A stretch of DNA of 64,000 bases from AG25 sp035517615 (GCA_035517615.1 DATIYM010000008.1:67244-131243); one strand, 5' to 3'; shown: positions 47,314-56,651, counted from the stretch's first letter. The notes: generated from the sequence alone by a model not told the origin. Numbers and translations are program-made.

Positions 47314-48525
47314 TTATTCGTACCGCAGGGCCACGATCGGATCGAGCCCCGCAGCTCGGCGCGCGGGCCAAATCCCGAAGAACAGCCCTACCGCCGCGCT
47401 GAACACGAAGGCGAGAAAAATCGCGAGCGGCGAAATCAGCGTGTTCCAGTGCGCTAACGTCGAGATGACGATCGCACCGCCCGAGCCCAAGACGACTCCG
47501 ATGATCCCGCCGACCAGGCAGAGTACCAGCGCCTCGACCAGAAATTGAAACATGATGTTGAACCGCGTCGCGCCCAGCGCCTTGCGCACGCCGATCTCCC
47601 GCGTCCGCTCGGTCACCGACACGAGCATGATGTTCATGATGCCGATGCCGCCCACCACCAGGCTCACCGCCGCGATGCCGGCGAGCAGGTACTTGAACGT
47701 GTCGGTGGTCTGCTGCAGCGTCGCGAGAATGTCCGTCTGATTGCGAATCTGAAAGTCGTTGTCCTGCCCGGGCCGGATCTTGTGCTGGCGCCTGAGCACC
47801 CGCTCGATCTCGATCATCGCGAGATTCATCGACGCGAGATCCCTGGCCTGGACCGTAATGTCGCGGAGGCGATCCGTGCCCATCACGCGGTAGCGTGCCG
47901 TCTCGAGCGGGATCAGGATTTGCTCGTCGGGATTCTGGAAGCCCTGCGAGCCCTTCTCCGACAGCACGCCGATGATCTCGAACGCGATGCTGCGAATCAT
48001 CAGCTGCTGGCCGATCATCGCGTCGCGATTCGAGTTGAGCATGCCGGGCACCGAGGCGCCGAGTACGGCAACGCGGCGCCGCGCGGCATCGTCGCCCGCG
48101 GTGAACATGCGGCCGGCCGTCACGGCGTAGTTATGCACCGGCGCGTAATTGGGCGTCGAACCCACCACGCTGACGTTGATGTTCTGATCGCCCAGCTGCA
48201 CCTGCAGGTTCTGGCTCAACTCGGGCACTACGGCGCTCACGTACTGCGCGTGATTGGCGAGCGCGGTATCGTCATCCATCGTGAGGCTGACGCGGTTGTT
48301 GCTCGCCACGCCGCGCATGAAGCTCTGGCCCGGATACACGGAGAGCAGGGTCGGCCCGAGCGCCTGGATCCGGTCCTGCACGGATTTCTGGGCGCCCGAC
48401 CCGAGCGCCACCATGGTGATCACGGCGCCCACGCCGATGATGATGCCCAGCATGGTGAGCAGCGAGCGCAGCTTGTTGGCGCGCAGCGCCTCGAGCGCGA
48501 CTTTGACGATCTCGCCAAGCAGCAT
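47314..48525 (-). CDS. MacB-like ABC transporter permease (FtsX fold)
   Basis: A 403-residue MacB-type permease without its own ATPase domain. It has an N-terminal helix (SLLTMLGIIIGVGAVITMVALG), a large periplasmic domain (residues about 45-275), and three C-terminal helices with VVGGIGIMNIMLVSVTERTREIGVRKALGA. This mechanotransmission family works with a TolC channel and an adaptor; the ATPase is encoded three genes upstream in the same operon. It ends with the typical DPIVALRYE. Last gene of the efflux operon. Confidence 0.94.
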   Translation of the reverse strand: MLLGEIVKVALEALRANKLRSLLTMLGIIIGVGAVITMVALGSGAQKSVQDRIQALGPTLLSVYPGQSFMRGVASNNRVSLTMDDDTALANHAQYVSAVVPELSQNLQVQLGDQNINVSVVGSTPNYAPVHNYAVTAGRMFTAGDDAARRRVAVLGASVPGMLNSNRDAMIGQQLMIRSIAFEIIGVLSEKGSQGFQNPDEQILIPLETARYRVMGTDRLRDITVQARDLASMNLAMIEIERVLRRQHKIRPGQDNDFQIRNQTDILATLQQTTDTFKYLLAGIAAVSLVVGGIGIMNIMLVSVTERTREIGVRKALGATRFNIMFQFLVEALVLCLVGGIIGVVLGSGGAIVISTLAHWNTLISPLAIFLAFVFSAAVGLFFGIWPARRAAGLDPIVALRYE

Positions 48526-48527
48526 GG

Positions 48528-49682
48528 CTAGGGCGACCCTCCACTGGTCAACAGCACGACGGTATCCTGCTCGGTCAGCCCGCTCACGACTTCGATGTGG
48601 TCCTGGTCGGTAAGTCCCGTTTTGATCGCGCGCGGGGCGATGCGGCGGTTCTCGCTCGTGAACACGATGTAGCTGCCGTCGCCGTTCGGGGCTCCGGCCG
48701 CCGAGTCCCGAGCCGCGGCAGCGATCTGCTGCTGCACGGCGGCCGGGTCGACGTGAAGTACCGCGGCCGCGGAAGCGACGTCGTGCGGGGTCCGGAGCGC
48801 CGCGTTCGGAATCGCGAGTACGTTGTGCCGCTCGCCCACGTGGATCTCGACCTCGGTATTCATCCCCGGCTTGAGTACGTGGCCCGGGTTCAGGATGTTC
48901 ACCTGCACGGGGAACATAGTGACATTCTGATTCACCTGAGCCTGCGGCTCGATCTTCAGCACGGTGCCGTCGAAGGTGCGGTTCGGAAACGCATCGACCG
49001 TGATGGTCACCGGCGCGCCAGCTTTGACTTTGCCCACGTCGGTCTCATCCACCAACGCCGAGACCTGCACCGTGTCGAGGTTGGCCATCTTCAAGATCTG
49101 CGTGCCGCCGCCCACGTCGTTGGTCGGGCTCGAGATGATCGTCCCGAGCACCGCATCGAGCTCGAGGATCGTGCCCGTAATGGGAGAGCTGAGATGCGTG
49201 TCTTGCATCGCATCCTTGGCGGTTTGCAGATCCGCGCTCGCCGTGGCGACCGCGGCCCGCGCGGTCGCAGCGGAGAGTTGGGCGGAATCCAACCCCGCCT
49301 TGGTGATCGACTGCGTCTGATATAACGACTGCGAGCGCTTGAGCTGTGCGGTCGCGTTGTCGAGCTGCGCCTGCGCGACCGTCAGACTTGCCTGTGCCTG
49401 GGTCAGATTGTTCTGGGGGATGCGCGGGTCGATGCGCGCGAGCAGCTGCCCCTTCTTGACCTCGTCTCCGGTCTGGACCGGCTGATCGAGGATCTCTCCC
49501 GACGCCTTGGATTTGACGGAGAGCGTCAGGATCGGTTGGATCACGCCCGACGCCGTCACCGCGACGATGATGTCGCCCCGGCTGACCGCTGCCACCTCAT
49601 ATGTCGAGCGCGCCTGGGTGCGGTGGCAGGCGAACGCACCGACGAGGAGCGGCAGCCGGCGAGCCAGCTCGCGCGAATTCAC
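48528..49682 (-). CDS. MacA-like periplasmic adaptor, second copy
   Basis: A 384-residue membrane-fusion protein linking permease and TolC. It has the lipoyl half-motifs (SGEILDQPVQTGDEVKKGQLLARIDP and, after the coiled coil, LSSPITGTILELDAVLG, quoted in parts), an alpha-helical hairpin rich in Ala/Gln, and a beta-barrel with NPGHVLKPGMNTEVEI. The N terminus has a short hydrophobic leader ending at Cys19. It overlaps the longer adaptor gene by 4 bp. The two adaptors are clearly paralogous. Confidence 0.9.
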   Translation of the reverse strand: MNSRELARRLPLLVGAFACHRTQARSTYEVAAVSRGDIIVAVTASGVIQPILTLSVKSKASGEILDQPVQTGDEVKKGQLLARIDPRIPQNNLTQAQASLTVAQAQLDNATAQLKRSQSLYQTQSITKAGLDSAQLSAATARAAVATASADLQTAKDAMQDTHLSSPITGTILELDAVLGTIISSPTNDVGGGTQILKMANLDTVQVSALVDETDVGKVKAGAPVTITVDAFPNRTFDGTVLKIEPQAQVNQNVTMFPVQVNILNPGHVLKPGMNTEVEIHVGERHNVLAIPNAALRTPHDVASAAAVLHVDPAAVQQQIAAAARDSAAGAPNGDGSYIVFTSENRRIAPRAIKTGLTDQDHIEVVSGLTEQDTVVLLTSGGSP

Positions 49683-51238
49683 GGGCCGGCCGGCGCGCGA
49701 CGCGGCGCCGGTGCCGGCGCGGTTGCCGCTCCCGCGGCGCCGGTCTGCCCGCCCTGCTGGCGCAATCCTGGGAGCCCTCCGCCGGTCACGCTCTGGAAAC
49801 GCTGCTTGAACTGCTGCTGCGATTGGACCAGCGAGGCGCTCGGGAGCACGAGGACCGTGTCGTGATCCGTGAGCCCGCTCGCGACTTCCATGAAATCCTG
49901 ATCGGTGAGCCCGGTCCGAATCGTCACCGGCACCGGCTGCCCGTTGCGTTCCACGAACACGACATAGCTCGTGGCGCCGCGCCGATTTCCCCCGCGACCC
50001 CCTGCTCCGCCGCCGCCGCCACCCTGTCCCCCTCCGCCTCCCCCTCCCCGTCCGCCGCGCAGTTTCGCGAGCAAGGCTCGGTCTTCGTCGCTCAATTCGC
50101 CGCCGTTCGCCATTTTCGAGAATATGCCGCGTACCTGATCCGCACTGACACCCGGGGGCAGAGTGATCGTCCGGCCACTTGGTGTCGTAATCGTTTGTCC
50201 GCCTGCCGCTCCGCTTCCGGCCGCTGTTCGTGCGGTGTCGCCGCCGCCGCGCGGAGGGGCTGCTTCACTGGCTGGTGCAGCGGCAAGCTGCCGCTGCACG
50301 CTGGCCGGGTCGAGACCGAGAATGGTCGCGGCGGACGCCACGTCGCGTGCGGTCCGGAGCGCGGCGTTGGGAATCGCGAGCACGCCCGTGCGCTCGCCGG
50401 TGTGCACCTGCACGCGGGTGTTCATTCCCGGCCGCAGCAGGTGCCCCGGATTGGGGACATTGGTGAGCACAGGGAACATCGTGGAATTTTGTACGACCTG
50501 GGCCTGCGGCTCGATCTTGAACACGGTCCCCTGGAACAGCCGGTTCGGGTACGCATCGACGCTGCTCGTCACCGGCATTCCGGAATCGATCCGCCCCACA
50601 TCCGTCTCGAGTACCAGGGCCGAATCCTGAACCGTATCGAGATTGGCCATGGTCAAGATGACGGTCCCGCCGCCGAGGGTGGGACTCGAGATCACGGTGC
50701 CCAGGACGGCGTCGATTTGCAGGATGGTGCCCGCGATCGGCGCCCGGACCTGCGTGTCGTCCATCGCGTCCTGCGCCGTTTGCAGGTTGGCTTTCGCGGT
50801 GACCACGGCCGCCTGCGCGGTCGCGGCGGCGAGCTTGGCCGCATCGAAATCGGTTTCCGCGATCGAGTGGCTGTGGAACAGGTCGGTGGCCCGCTGATAC
50901 TGCGCCGTGGCATTCTCGAGCTGTGCCTGGGCGCGACCGAGCGCGGCCTGCGCGGTGCTCAGATTGTCACGCTGAATGCGCGGATCGATGCGGGCGAGGA
51001 GCTGACCCTTCTTCACTTCATCTCCCGTTTGCACGGGCATCTCGAGGATCTGGCCCCACGCCTTCGATTTGACGCTGAAGGTGAGAATCGGCTTGATCAC
51101 ACCGACGGCGGTGGCGGTGACGACGATGTTGCGCCGCTGCACCGGGACCTTCTCGTACAGCGGCGCGGTTTCGGCCTTGCTGCACGACCAGACCGCAACG
51201 CCGGCACACAGTAGCGCGAACCCCGCGCGCCGCTTCAT
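49679..51238 (-). CDS. MacA-like periplasmic adaptor with Gly-rich insertion
   Basis: A 519-residue adaptor lipoprotein (signal ending near WSC, Cys about residue 19). It shares the layout of the following adaptor (ILEMPVQTGDEVKKGQLLARIDP split across the lipoyl domain, helical hairpin, NPGHLLRPGMNTRVQV) but has an additional 100-130 residues: a region with SGRTITLPPGVSADQVRGIF and then a Gly-rich run (GGGGGGGQGGGGGGAGG) before the membrane-proximal domain, and a Gly/Pro/Ala-rich C terminus. The insert may be a flexible linker or partner-binding module. Overlaps the ATPase gene and the second adaptor gene by 4 bp each. Confidence 0.88.
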   Translation of the reverse strand: MKRRAGFALLCAGVAVWSCSKAETAPLYEKVPVQRRNIVVTATAVGVIKPILTFSVKSKAWGQILEMPVQTGDEVKKGQLLARIDPRIQRDNLSTAQAALGRAQAQLENATAQYQRATDLFHSHSIAETDFDAAKLAAATAQAAVVTAKANLQTAQDAMDDTQVRAPIAGTILQIDAVLGTVISSPTLGGGTVILTMANLDTVQDSALVLETDVGRIDSGMPVTSSVDAYPNRLFQGTVFKIEPQAQVVQNSTMFPVLTNVPNPGHLLRPGMNTRVQVHTGERTGVLAIPNAALRTARDVASAATILGLDPASVQRQLAAAPASEAAPPRGGGDTARTAAGSGAAGGQTITTPSGRTITLPPGVSADQVRGIFSKMANGGELSDEDRALLAKLRGGRGGGGGGGQGGGGGGAGGRGGNRRGATSYVVFVERNGQPVPVTIRTGLTDQDFMEVASGLTDHDTVLVLPSASLVQSQQQFKQRFQSVTGGGLPGLRQQGGQTGAAGAATAPAPAPRRAPAGP

Positions 51239-51984
51239 GGCTTGGGCGGGCGAGGCGTCGACTCGTCGCGCTCGATGAGGCCGTCGCGCAGCATGATTTG
51301 GCGATATGCCCGCGCCGCGATGTCGGGCTCGTGGGTCACGACGACGATCGTCTGCCCCGAGCGATGCAGCTCTTCGAACAGTCGCATGATCTCATCGCCG
51401 GTCGCCGTGTCGAGATTCCCGGTGGGCTCGTCGGCCAGGAGAATCGACGGGCGATTGACGAGGGCGCGCGCGATGGCCACGCGCTGGCGTTGCCCGCCCG
51501 ACAATTCGTTGGGGCGATGCTCGATCCGATCTCCCAACCCGACATGCTCGAGCGCCTGCACGGCCTGCTCGCGTCGTTCCTTCGCGCCGATCCCGGCGTA
51601 GATCAGGGGCAGCTCGACGTTGTGCAGGGCGTTGGCGCGGGGCAGCAGATTGAACGTCTGGAACACGAACCCGATTTCCTTGTTGCGGATGCGGGCGAGA
51701 TCGTCGTCCGAAAGATCCGAGACTTTCTGTCCGTTGAGCCAGTACTCACCCGCGGTCGGCGTGTCGAGACAGCCGATGAGATTCATCAGGGTCGACTTGC
51801 CGGAGCCCGACGGACCCATGATCGCCACGTACTCGTTGCGGCGGATCTGCAGGTCCACGCCGCGCAGCGCGCGCACGATCTCGCCGCCCATGTCGTATTC
51901 GCGGGTGAGCTTGTGCGTGAGGATGACGACGTCCGGCTGGGGAGTTTCTCCGGTGCGGAACGTCGCGGGTGCCGTGCTCGTCAC
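51235..51984 (-). CDS. MacB-type ABC transporter ATPase
   Basis: A 249-residue ATPase of the LolD/MacB branch: Walker A GPSGSGKST, Q-loop VFQTFNLLPRANA, signature LSGGQRQRVAIARAL, Walker B ILLADEPTGNLD, and the switch His in VVTHEPD. It would pair with the separately encoded MacB-like permease. It overlaps the TolC gene and the first adaptor gene by 4 bp each, making ATPase, adaptors, permease and channel one transcription unit. Confidence 0.95.
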   Translation of the reverse strand: MTSTAPATFRTGETPQPDVVILTHKLTREYDMGGEIVRALRGVDLQIRRNEYVAIMGPSGSGKSTLMNLIGCLDTPTAGEYWLNGQKVSDLSDDDLARIRNKEIGFVFQTFNLLPRANALHNVELPLIYAGIGAKERREQAVQALEHVGLGDRIEHRPNELSGGQRQRVAIARALVNRPSILLADEPTGNLDTATGDEIMRLFEELHRSGQTIVVVTHEPDIAARAYRQIMLRDGLIERDESTPRPPKP

Positions 51985-53273
51985 AGGGCGTGACCGACCA
52001 GCGCCTCGAGCTGCGCGCGGGCGACCAGATAGTTGTAGCGCGCTTGCACCTGATTGACCTCTGCCTGCGTCAGGTTCGCCTCGGCGGTGAGCACGTCGAG
52101 CTGGGTCGCGGCTCCCACGCGATAGCGCTCCTGCTGGACCCGCAGCCCTTCGTTGGCCGCGTCGACATTCGTCCCACTGATGGCAATCTGCGTATACCCC
52201 GTGAACAGCGCCGCGAGCTGCTGGGTGAACTGCGCATTGAGCTGGCGGCGCATGTCCTGCGAGTTCGCTTCCGCGATGTCGCGCTGCACTGATGCCGAGA
52301 CCATAGCCTGCTCGCGCGTGAATCCGTCGAACAGCGTCCAGTTGAGCGAGAGGCGGAACGACCAGTTGCCCACGTACGGGATGTTCGGGGAAAATACGTC
52401 ACCGCCCGCCGCGGCGTAGCCATTCGAGTAGCCGGCGGAGAACGTCGGCCAATACTGCGAGCGGTTGACCGCAATCTGTGATTGGGCGGCCTGGGCCTGA
52501 GCCACGGCCTGGCGGACCTGGGGAGACGAGTCCATCGCCTCCTGTCGCAAGTGAGTCGTGTCAGGCAGAATGGGCAACACGGAATCCGGGAGCGCGCGCA
52601 CCGGAGTGTCGAGGCCCACCTGGCGGCCGAGGTTCGCCTGCCCGCTGGCGAGAGTGGCCTGCGCCTGCAGCAGCGACAGCTCGGAATTGCCGTAGTCGAC
52701 GATGGCCGAGAGCGTATCGGCCCGCGTGGCCGCCCCCGCCTGGAACCGGTTCACGGCGACCTGCAGCGACAGCTTCGAACGATCGACCTGCGACTGGGCC
52801 ACCCGCACCAGCTCTTCATCGGCCAGCGCCGTGTAGTAGAGCTGCGCGGTGGTTGCGGTCACCTGATAGCGTTGATTCACGAGGCCCGCTTCCGCGGCGC
52901 GCGTGGTCGCGGATGCGGCGTTGAGCGTTGCCGTCCGCCGGAACCCCGCGAACAAATCGAGGTTCAGTCCCAGCGAGCCCGAGAAGGTCGTTCCCGCCTG
53001 CCCGGGAATGATCTGCCCGGTACCGGCGTTGAACTGGTTGGCGGATTTGTCGACGGCCGCTCCGCCCACCGTGAGCGACGGAAGAAAGGAACCCACGGCG
53101 GTGCGTTGCGCGGCGCTGGCGTTGCGTTGGGTGCCTTCCGCCTGGACCACCGCGGGCTGCACCTCGAGCGCGCGGCGCACGGCGTCGGGAAACGAGATGG
53201 TTGGCGTCTGTCCTACCGCGGAACTCGCGAACGCGACGACCAGGCACGCGGCGGCCGTGACGGACGGCCGCAT
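51981..53273 (-). CDS. TolC family outer-membrane efflux channel
   Basis: A 430-residue outer-membrane channel. A signal peptide (residues 1-22, ending AVGQ) is followed by two OEP repeats: ISFPDAVRRALEVQPAVVQAEG begins the first, LRQEAMDSSPQVRQAVAQAQAAQSQIAV the second; helices are Ala/Gln-rich and the conserved NWTLFDGFTREQAM appears in the second repeat. ATG 53273 begins 1 bp after the Spy-like stop codon; in-frame upstream codons would overlap that gene. It gives the exit duct of the MacAB-type pump. Confidence 0.93.
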   Translation of the reverse strand: MRPSVTAAACLVVAFASSAVGQTPTISFPDAVRRALEVQPAVVQAEGTQRNASAAQRTAVGSFLPSLTVGGAAVDKSANQFNAGTGQIIPGQAGTTFSGSLGLNLDLFAGFRRTATLNAASATTRAAEAGLVNQRYQVTATTAQLYYTALADEELVRVAQSQVDRSKLSLQVAVNRFQAGAATRADTLSAIVDYGNSELSLLQAQATLASGQANLGRQVGLDTPVRALPDSVLPILPDTTHLRQEAMDSSPQVRQAVAQAQAAQSQIAVNRSQYWPTFSAGYSNGYAAAGGDVFSPNIPYVGNWSFRLSLNWTLFDGFTREQAMVSASVQRDIAEANSQDMRRQLNAQFTQQLAALFTGYTQIAISGTNVDAANEGLRVQQERYRVGAATQLDVLTAEANLTQAEVNQVQARYNYLVARAQLEALVGHAL

Positions 53274-53274
53274 G

Positions 53275-53667
53275 TCAGTTCCGGTCCAACCCCGGGGTGC
53301 CGGAATCGGATTGCGCGGGACGCTCCACGCGCGCCACGAGGGCGTGGTAGCGCGTGCGCTGCGACGGGGTAAGCTGCGCATCGATTTCGCGGTGCATGAC
53401 CGCACGCAGCGAGTCCATACGGGGATGGACCAGATGCCACAGCGTGTCGAGCTCAGGCCGATGGCGCCGCAGAATGCCGCGCACCGAGTCCTGCTGCGCG
53501 GACGAAAGCTTCAACTCCTTGGTGAGGAAATCGACCATGGCTCGGGCTTCACGATATCGCGGCGCCGGCCCCGCGTGCGTCCAGCGCCGCCCGCCCCATC
53601 CCACGGCCACACCGGCGGCGAAGACCACGATGAGCAACGCCAGGGCACCGGCCCTGAGGCGATTCAA
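53275..53667 (-). CDS. Spy/CpxP-like periplasmic sensor
   Basis: A 130-residue protein with an N-terminal membrane anchor or signal (LALLIVVFAAGVAVGW) and a helical periplasmic domain with two LTxxQ-type motifs (LSSAQQDSVRGIL and LTPSQRTRYHAL). CpxP/Spy/CnrX-like proteins of this type sense misfolded proteins or metal ions. It lies between the anti-sigma-like gene and tolC, a place that suggests it tunes the sigma factor that controls the pump. Confidence 0.78.
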   Translation of the reverse strand: MNRLRAGALALLIVVFAAGVAVGWGGRRWTHAGPAPRYREARAMVDFLTKELKLSSAQQDSVRGILRRHRPELDTLWHLVHPRMDSLRAVMHREIDAQLTPSQRTRYHALVARVERPAQSDSGTPGLDRN

Positions 53668-53669
53668 CG

Positions 53670-54020
53670 CTAGCGCGCCTCGGCGAGGTTGAGGACGGCG
53701 GCCGGATCAGGAGGCCGCACCGCGGAGAGCATCACGCGCCCCGAATCACCCGCTCCCGCCGCGAGGACGTCCTCGAGCGTGGTTGGATTGGGTCTGCCGC
53801 TGATCAGGAATCCCGCGAGCAGCGCTGCGGCCGTGACGGTGATGCCTGCGCGCGCCCAGGATTCCAGAATGTCCCAGTACACGATCGGGCGCTCCTCGAG
53901 GCGAGCGAGGACCCGGGCGACGAACGCCGCGTGCCCGTCGACCGCCAACGCCTGACGCAGGGCCGCGCCAACGACGGGGTCCGGGCGATGATCGAACGGC
54001 GTGGACTCCGGGGGCATCAT
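53670..54020 (-). CDS. Probable membrane-bound anti-sigma factor
   Basis: A 116-residue protein with one membrane helix (GITVTAAALLAGFLIS, about residues 62-77), a cytosolic N-terminal part with helices, and a short periplasmic tail. No zinc HxxxCxxC motif is present. Its gene overlaps the sigma factor stop codon as ATGA and has an AAGGAGG upstream. The order sigma - single-helix protein - Spy-like sensor fits an anti-sigma factor of the CnrY/non-ZAS type; this is inferred from position, not homology. Confidence 0.65.
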   Translation of the reverse strand: MMPPESTPFDHRPDPVVGAALRQALAVDGHAAFVARVLARLEERPIVYWDILESWARAGITVTAAALLAGFLISGRPNPTTLEDVLAAGAGDSGRVMLSAVRPPDPAAVLNLAEAR

Positions 54021-54640
54021 ACCTCCTCCTTCCAATCGGCCAAGATACCGCGCAGCGCTCGCCGCGCGTGAAACACTTCGGAGCGCACCGTGCCTTCGGG
54101 AATTCCTAAGATGCGTCCGATCTCCGCATGTGAATAGCCTTCCACATCGAACAACACAACCGCGGTGCGTCGCCGCTCGGGCAGCTGTGCCAGTGCCTCT
54201 CTCAATCGCAGCGAGAGCGCGTGGCGATGGGCCAACGCGTCGGGCATCTCGCCCCCGGCAATGACCGTCGTATCGAGCGACTCGGTACGCCGCACCTTGC
54301 GGCGGCGGCGGCGATCGTGGGCGGCATTAGCCACGACGCGCATGAGCCAGGGGCCAAACGGACGACGAGGGTCGTATTGCTTGAGCTTCAGGAGCGTGGC
54401 CAACATCGCGTCCTGCGCGGCATCATCGGCGTCATCGGCGTCTCCCAACACCGCGCGCGCCACCCGGCGCACCGACGCCGCATATCGATCCACGAGCACG
54501 CCGAACGCGCCGCGATCACCGGACAGCGCTTGCGTGACCAACTCGGCATCCTCTAGCCGTTCTATACGCGGAACGGCCTCTTGAGGTTGGATAGGCGATG
54601 GTGCAGATCGGGACGTACCCGTGTGATCAGAGTCCATCAT
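54017..54640 (-). CDS. ECF-type RNA polymerase sigma factor
   Basis: A 207-residue sigma factor with region 2 (DADDADDAAQDAMLATLLKL and RPFGPWLMRVVANAAHDRRR) and region 4 (AVVLFDVEGYSHAEIGRILG and IPEGTVRSEVFHARRALR). A Ser/Pro-rich tail of about 25 residues precedes region 2. ATG 54640 or the adjacent ATG 54637 is used; AGGAGG lies immediately upstream. It overlaps the end of the phospholipase D gene by 14 bp and heads the efflux operon, which it probably activates. Confidence 0.9.
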   Translation of the reverse strand: MMDSDHTGTSRSAPSPIQPQEAVPRIERLEDAELVTQALSGDRGAFGVLVDRYAASVRRVARAVLGDADDADDAAQDAMLATLLKLKQYDPRRPFGPWLMRVVANAAHDRRRRRKVRRTESLDTTVIAGGEMPDALAHRHALSLRLREALAQLPERRRTAVVLFDVEGYSHAEIGRILGIPEGTVRSEVFHARRALRGILADWKEEV

Positions 54641-56069
54641 CCTCCTGTGACCGCCGACGCTCCAGTGCGTACAAGCCGAAGCCCAACGCCACGACATACG
54701 CCAGCATAGCGAAGATAATACCCATCACCCTGGGAAAAATGAGCAGCAAGGTTCCGAGCCCGGCGAAGACCAACGCGCCCGTCGCGGCGATGGCGCGCCG
54801 GAGACCGCCGGCCACGCGGCGCACCACCACAAGAGCAACGGCCCCAAGCTCATAGCGCGTTCGTTTGTGGCCGGACGGCTGCTCGGGTGTTTCAGGAGGC
54901 GACTCCGCCGGCGCTCCGACGAGTCGTGCCGGCAACCGCCGCCGCCTTTGTAATACGATTTCCCGACTGGCCGAAAGGTCGCGCCGGAATTGCGACGCGA
55001 GCGCGTCGCACAGTTCTTCGCCTTCCGCCAGGAGATCGAGCTCGTAGTTCGTGAGCAGGCTCGAGACGTTGAGGTTGGTGGAGCCAACCCGGGCCCAGCG
55101 GTGATCCACGAGCATTGTCTTCGCATGAATCATCGGCCCCTGGAATTCGAAGATCCGCACGCCGCGGTGCAGCAGCTCGCGATACCCCACGCGGGTGAGA
55201 TAGCGCAGCACCGGGAGATCGCTCGTGCCCGGTACGAGCAACCGGACATCGACGCCGCTCCTGGCGGCGTCGATGAGGCTGGCGTAGAGCGGCGCCGGCG
55301 CGACCAGGTAGGCATCGGTGATCCAGAGCCGCTCCGCGGCGCTCGCCGCCAACAGCTCCACCGCCCGGTACACCCGCGCGCGTCGCGGGATCCCCTGGAC
55401 AATGCGTACGCTCGAGCCCCCGCAGGGCTCGGGGTCTGCGCTTTGCTCGTCGGGCGGCAGGTCGGGGCCGGCGCGCCGCCACGTCGAGGCGAACGCGGCG
55501 TCGAGCACGGCCACCGCGGGTCCCGCGATCCCGACGACGGTGTCACGCCAGGCTCGGCGGTGCCGCTCGGGATCACCCGCCCATTCATCACCGATGCACA
55601 GCCCGCCCAGCGTGCCGTGCACGCCGTCCGTGACCAGCAGCTTGCGGTGATCGCGCGAGAAGATCTCCGACACGCGCCACGACCAGATGGGGTGAAACGC
55701 GCGCACCTCCACGCCTGCTTTTCTGAGCCGTTGCCAGAACGCGCGCGAGGTGCCCATCGAGCCCAACCCATCGTACAGCACGCGGACCCGCACGCCGGCC
55801 CGCGCGCGCTCCATGAGGGCCTCGGCGAAGCGCTGTCCGGTGCGGTCGCCGCGGATGATGTAGTTCTCGAGGTGGATCCAGCGTTCGGCGCGGGTGATGA
55901 GCGCGAGCATGGCGTCGAGCGCCCGGGGGCTGTCGGCAAAATGCTCGAGGCGATTGCCGCCCACGCGGCGCGCTCCCGCGGCGCGATCGATCGCGAGCGC
56001 CAGCTCATCCTGCTGCGGCAGCGGTGTGGCAGTGCGGCTGTGGTGCAGCGTGGGCACGCTCGACGACAT
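54627..56069 (-). CDS. Phospholipase D/cardiolipin synthase family protein
   Basis: A 480-residue protein with two HKD domains: SRDHRKLLVTDG (first) and MIHAKTMLVDHRWARVGSTN (second), as in ClsB-type cardiolipin synthases. The C terminus adds about 85 residues with two membrane helices (IAATGALVFAGLGTLLLIF and VMGIIFAMLAYVVALGFGL), the reverse of the ClsA arrangement, where anchors are N-terminal. Phospholipid transphosphatidylation is the likely activity. It ends inside the start of the sigma gene and follows the HD protein gene after 3 bp. Confidence 0.88.
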   Translation of the reverse strand: MSSSVPTLHHSRTATPLPQQDELALAIDRAAGARRVGGNRLEHFADSPRALDAMLALITRAERWIHLENYIIRGDRTGQRFAEALMERARAGVRVRVLYDGLGSMGTSRAFWQRLRKAGVEVRAFHPIWSWRVSEIFSRDHRKLLVTDGVHGTLGGLCIGDEWAGDPERHRRAWRDTVVGIAGPAVAVLDAAFASTWRRAGPDLPPDEQSADPEPCGGSSVRIVQGIPRRARVYRAVELLAASAAERLWITDAYLVAPAPLYASLIDAARSGVDVRLLVPGTSDLPVLRYLTRVGYRELLHRGVRIFEFQGPMIHAKTMLVDHRWARVGSTNLNVSSLLTNYELDLLAEGEELCDALASQFRRDLSASREIVLQRRRRLPARLVGAPAESPPETPEQPSGHKRTRYELGAVALVVVRRVAGGLRRAIAATGALVFAGLGTLLLIFPRVMGIIFAMLAYVVALGFGLYALERRRSQEDDGL

Positions 56070-56072
56070 CGC

Positions 56073-56651
56073 TTACGTCCGTGCCCCGAGCCCGAGGCTC
56101 GCCTCGACCGGGCGCAGCGCCTGAATCACGAACGCGATGTGCTCGTCGAGCGGCACGCCCAGCTCTTCCGCCCCGAGCCGGACGTCGTCGCGGTTCACCC
56201 CGCGGGCGAAGGCTTTGTCTTTGAGCTTTTTCTTGACGGACGCCACTTCCAGATCGGCCAGGCTCTTGGACGGACGAACCAGCGCGCAGGCGACGAGAAA
56301 CCCGCACAGCTCATCGACCGCGTACAGCGCGCGCGCCAGCGGCGTGTCGCGCGGCACGCCGGTGTAGCTCGCGTGGCCCAGAATGGCGCGGCACACAGGC
56401 TCCGCCACGCCGCGCGCCCGCAGCTCGCGCACGCCCCAGCTGGGATGGTCTTCGGTGGGTGAGTGCGCCGCGTTGGGATAGCGCTCGTAATCGTAGTCGT
56501 GCAGCAGACCGGCGATTCCCCAGGTTTCCGGGTCCTCGCCGAGCTGGTGGGCGTAGGCGCGCATCGCCGCCTCGACGGCCAGCATGTGCTGCCGCAACCC
56601 GGGGGAGGCCGTATGCTCCGTCATCAAACCGAATGCTTCATCGCGCGTCAT
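56073..56651 (-). CDS. HD-domain phosphohydrolase-like protein
   Basis: A soluble protein of about 192 residues with an HD domain: RQHMLAVEAAMRAYAHQL, the HD dyad in GLLHDYDYERYP, and LGHASYTGVP later on. This pattern is common in uncharacterised HDIG-type hydrolases found near aminoacyl or lipid genes. ATG 56651 is preferred (GGAG 10 nt upstream) over ATG 56675. It overlaps asnB by 14 bp. Confidence 0.85.
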   Translation of the reverse strand: MTRDEAFGLMTEHTASPGLRQHMLAVEAAMRAYAHQLGEDPETWGIAGLLHDYDYERYPNAAHSPTEDHPSWGVRELRARGVAEPVCRAILGHASYTGVPRDTPLARALYAVDELCGFLVACALVRPSKSLADLEVASVKKKLKDKAFARGVNRDDVRLGAEELGVPLDEHIAFVIQALRPVEASLGLGART

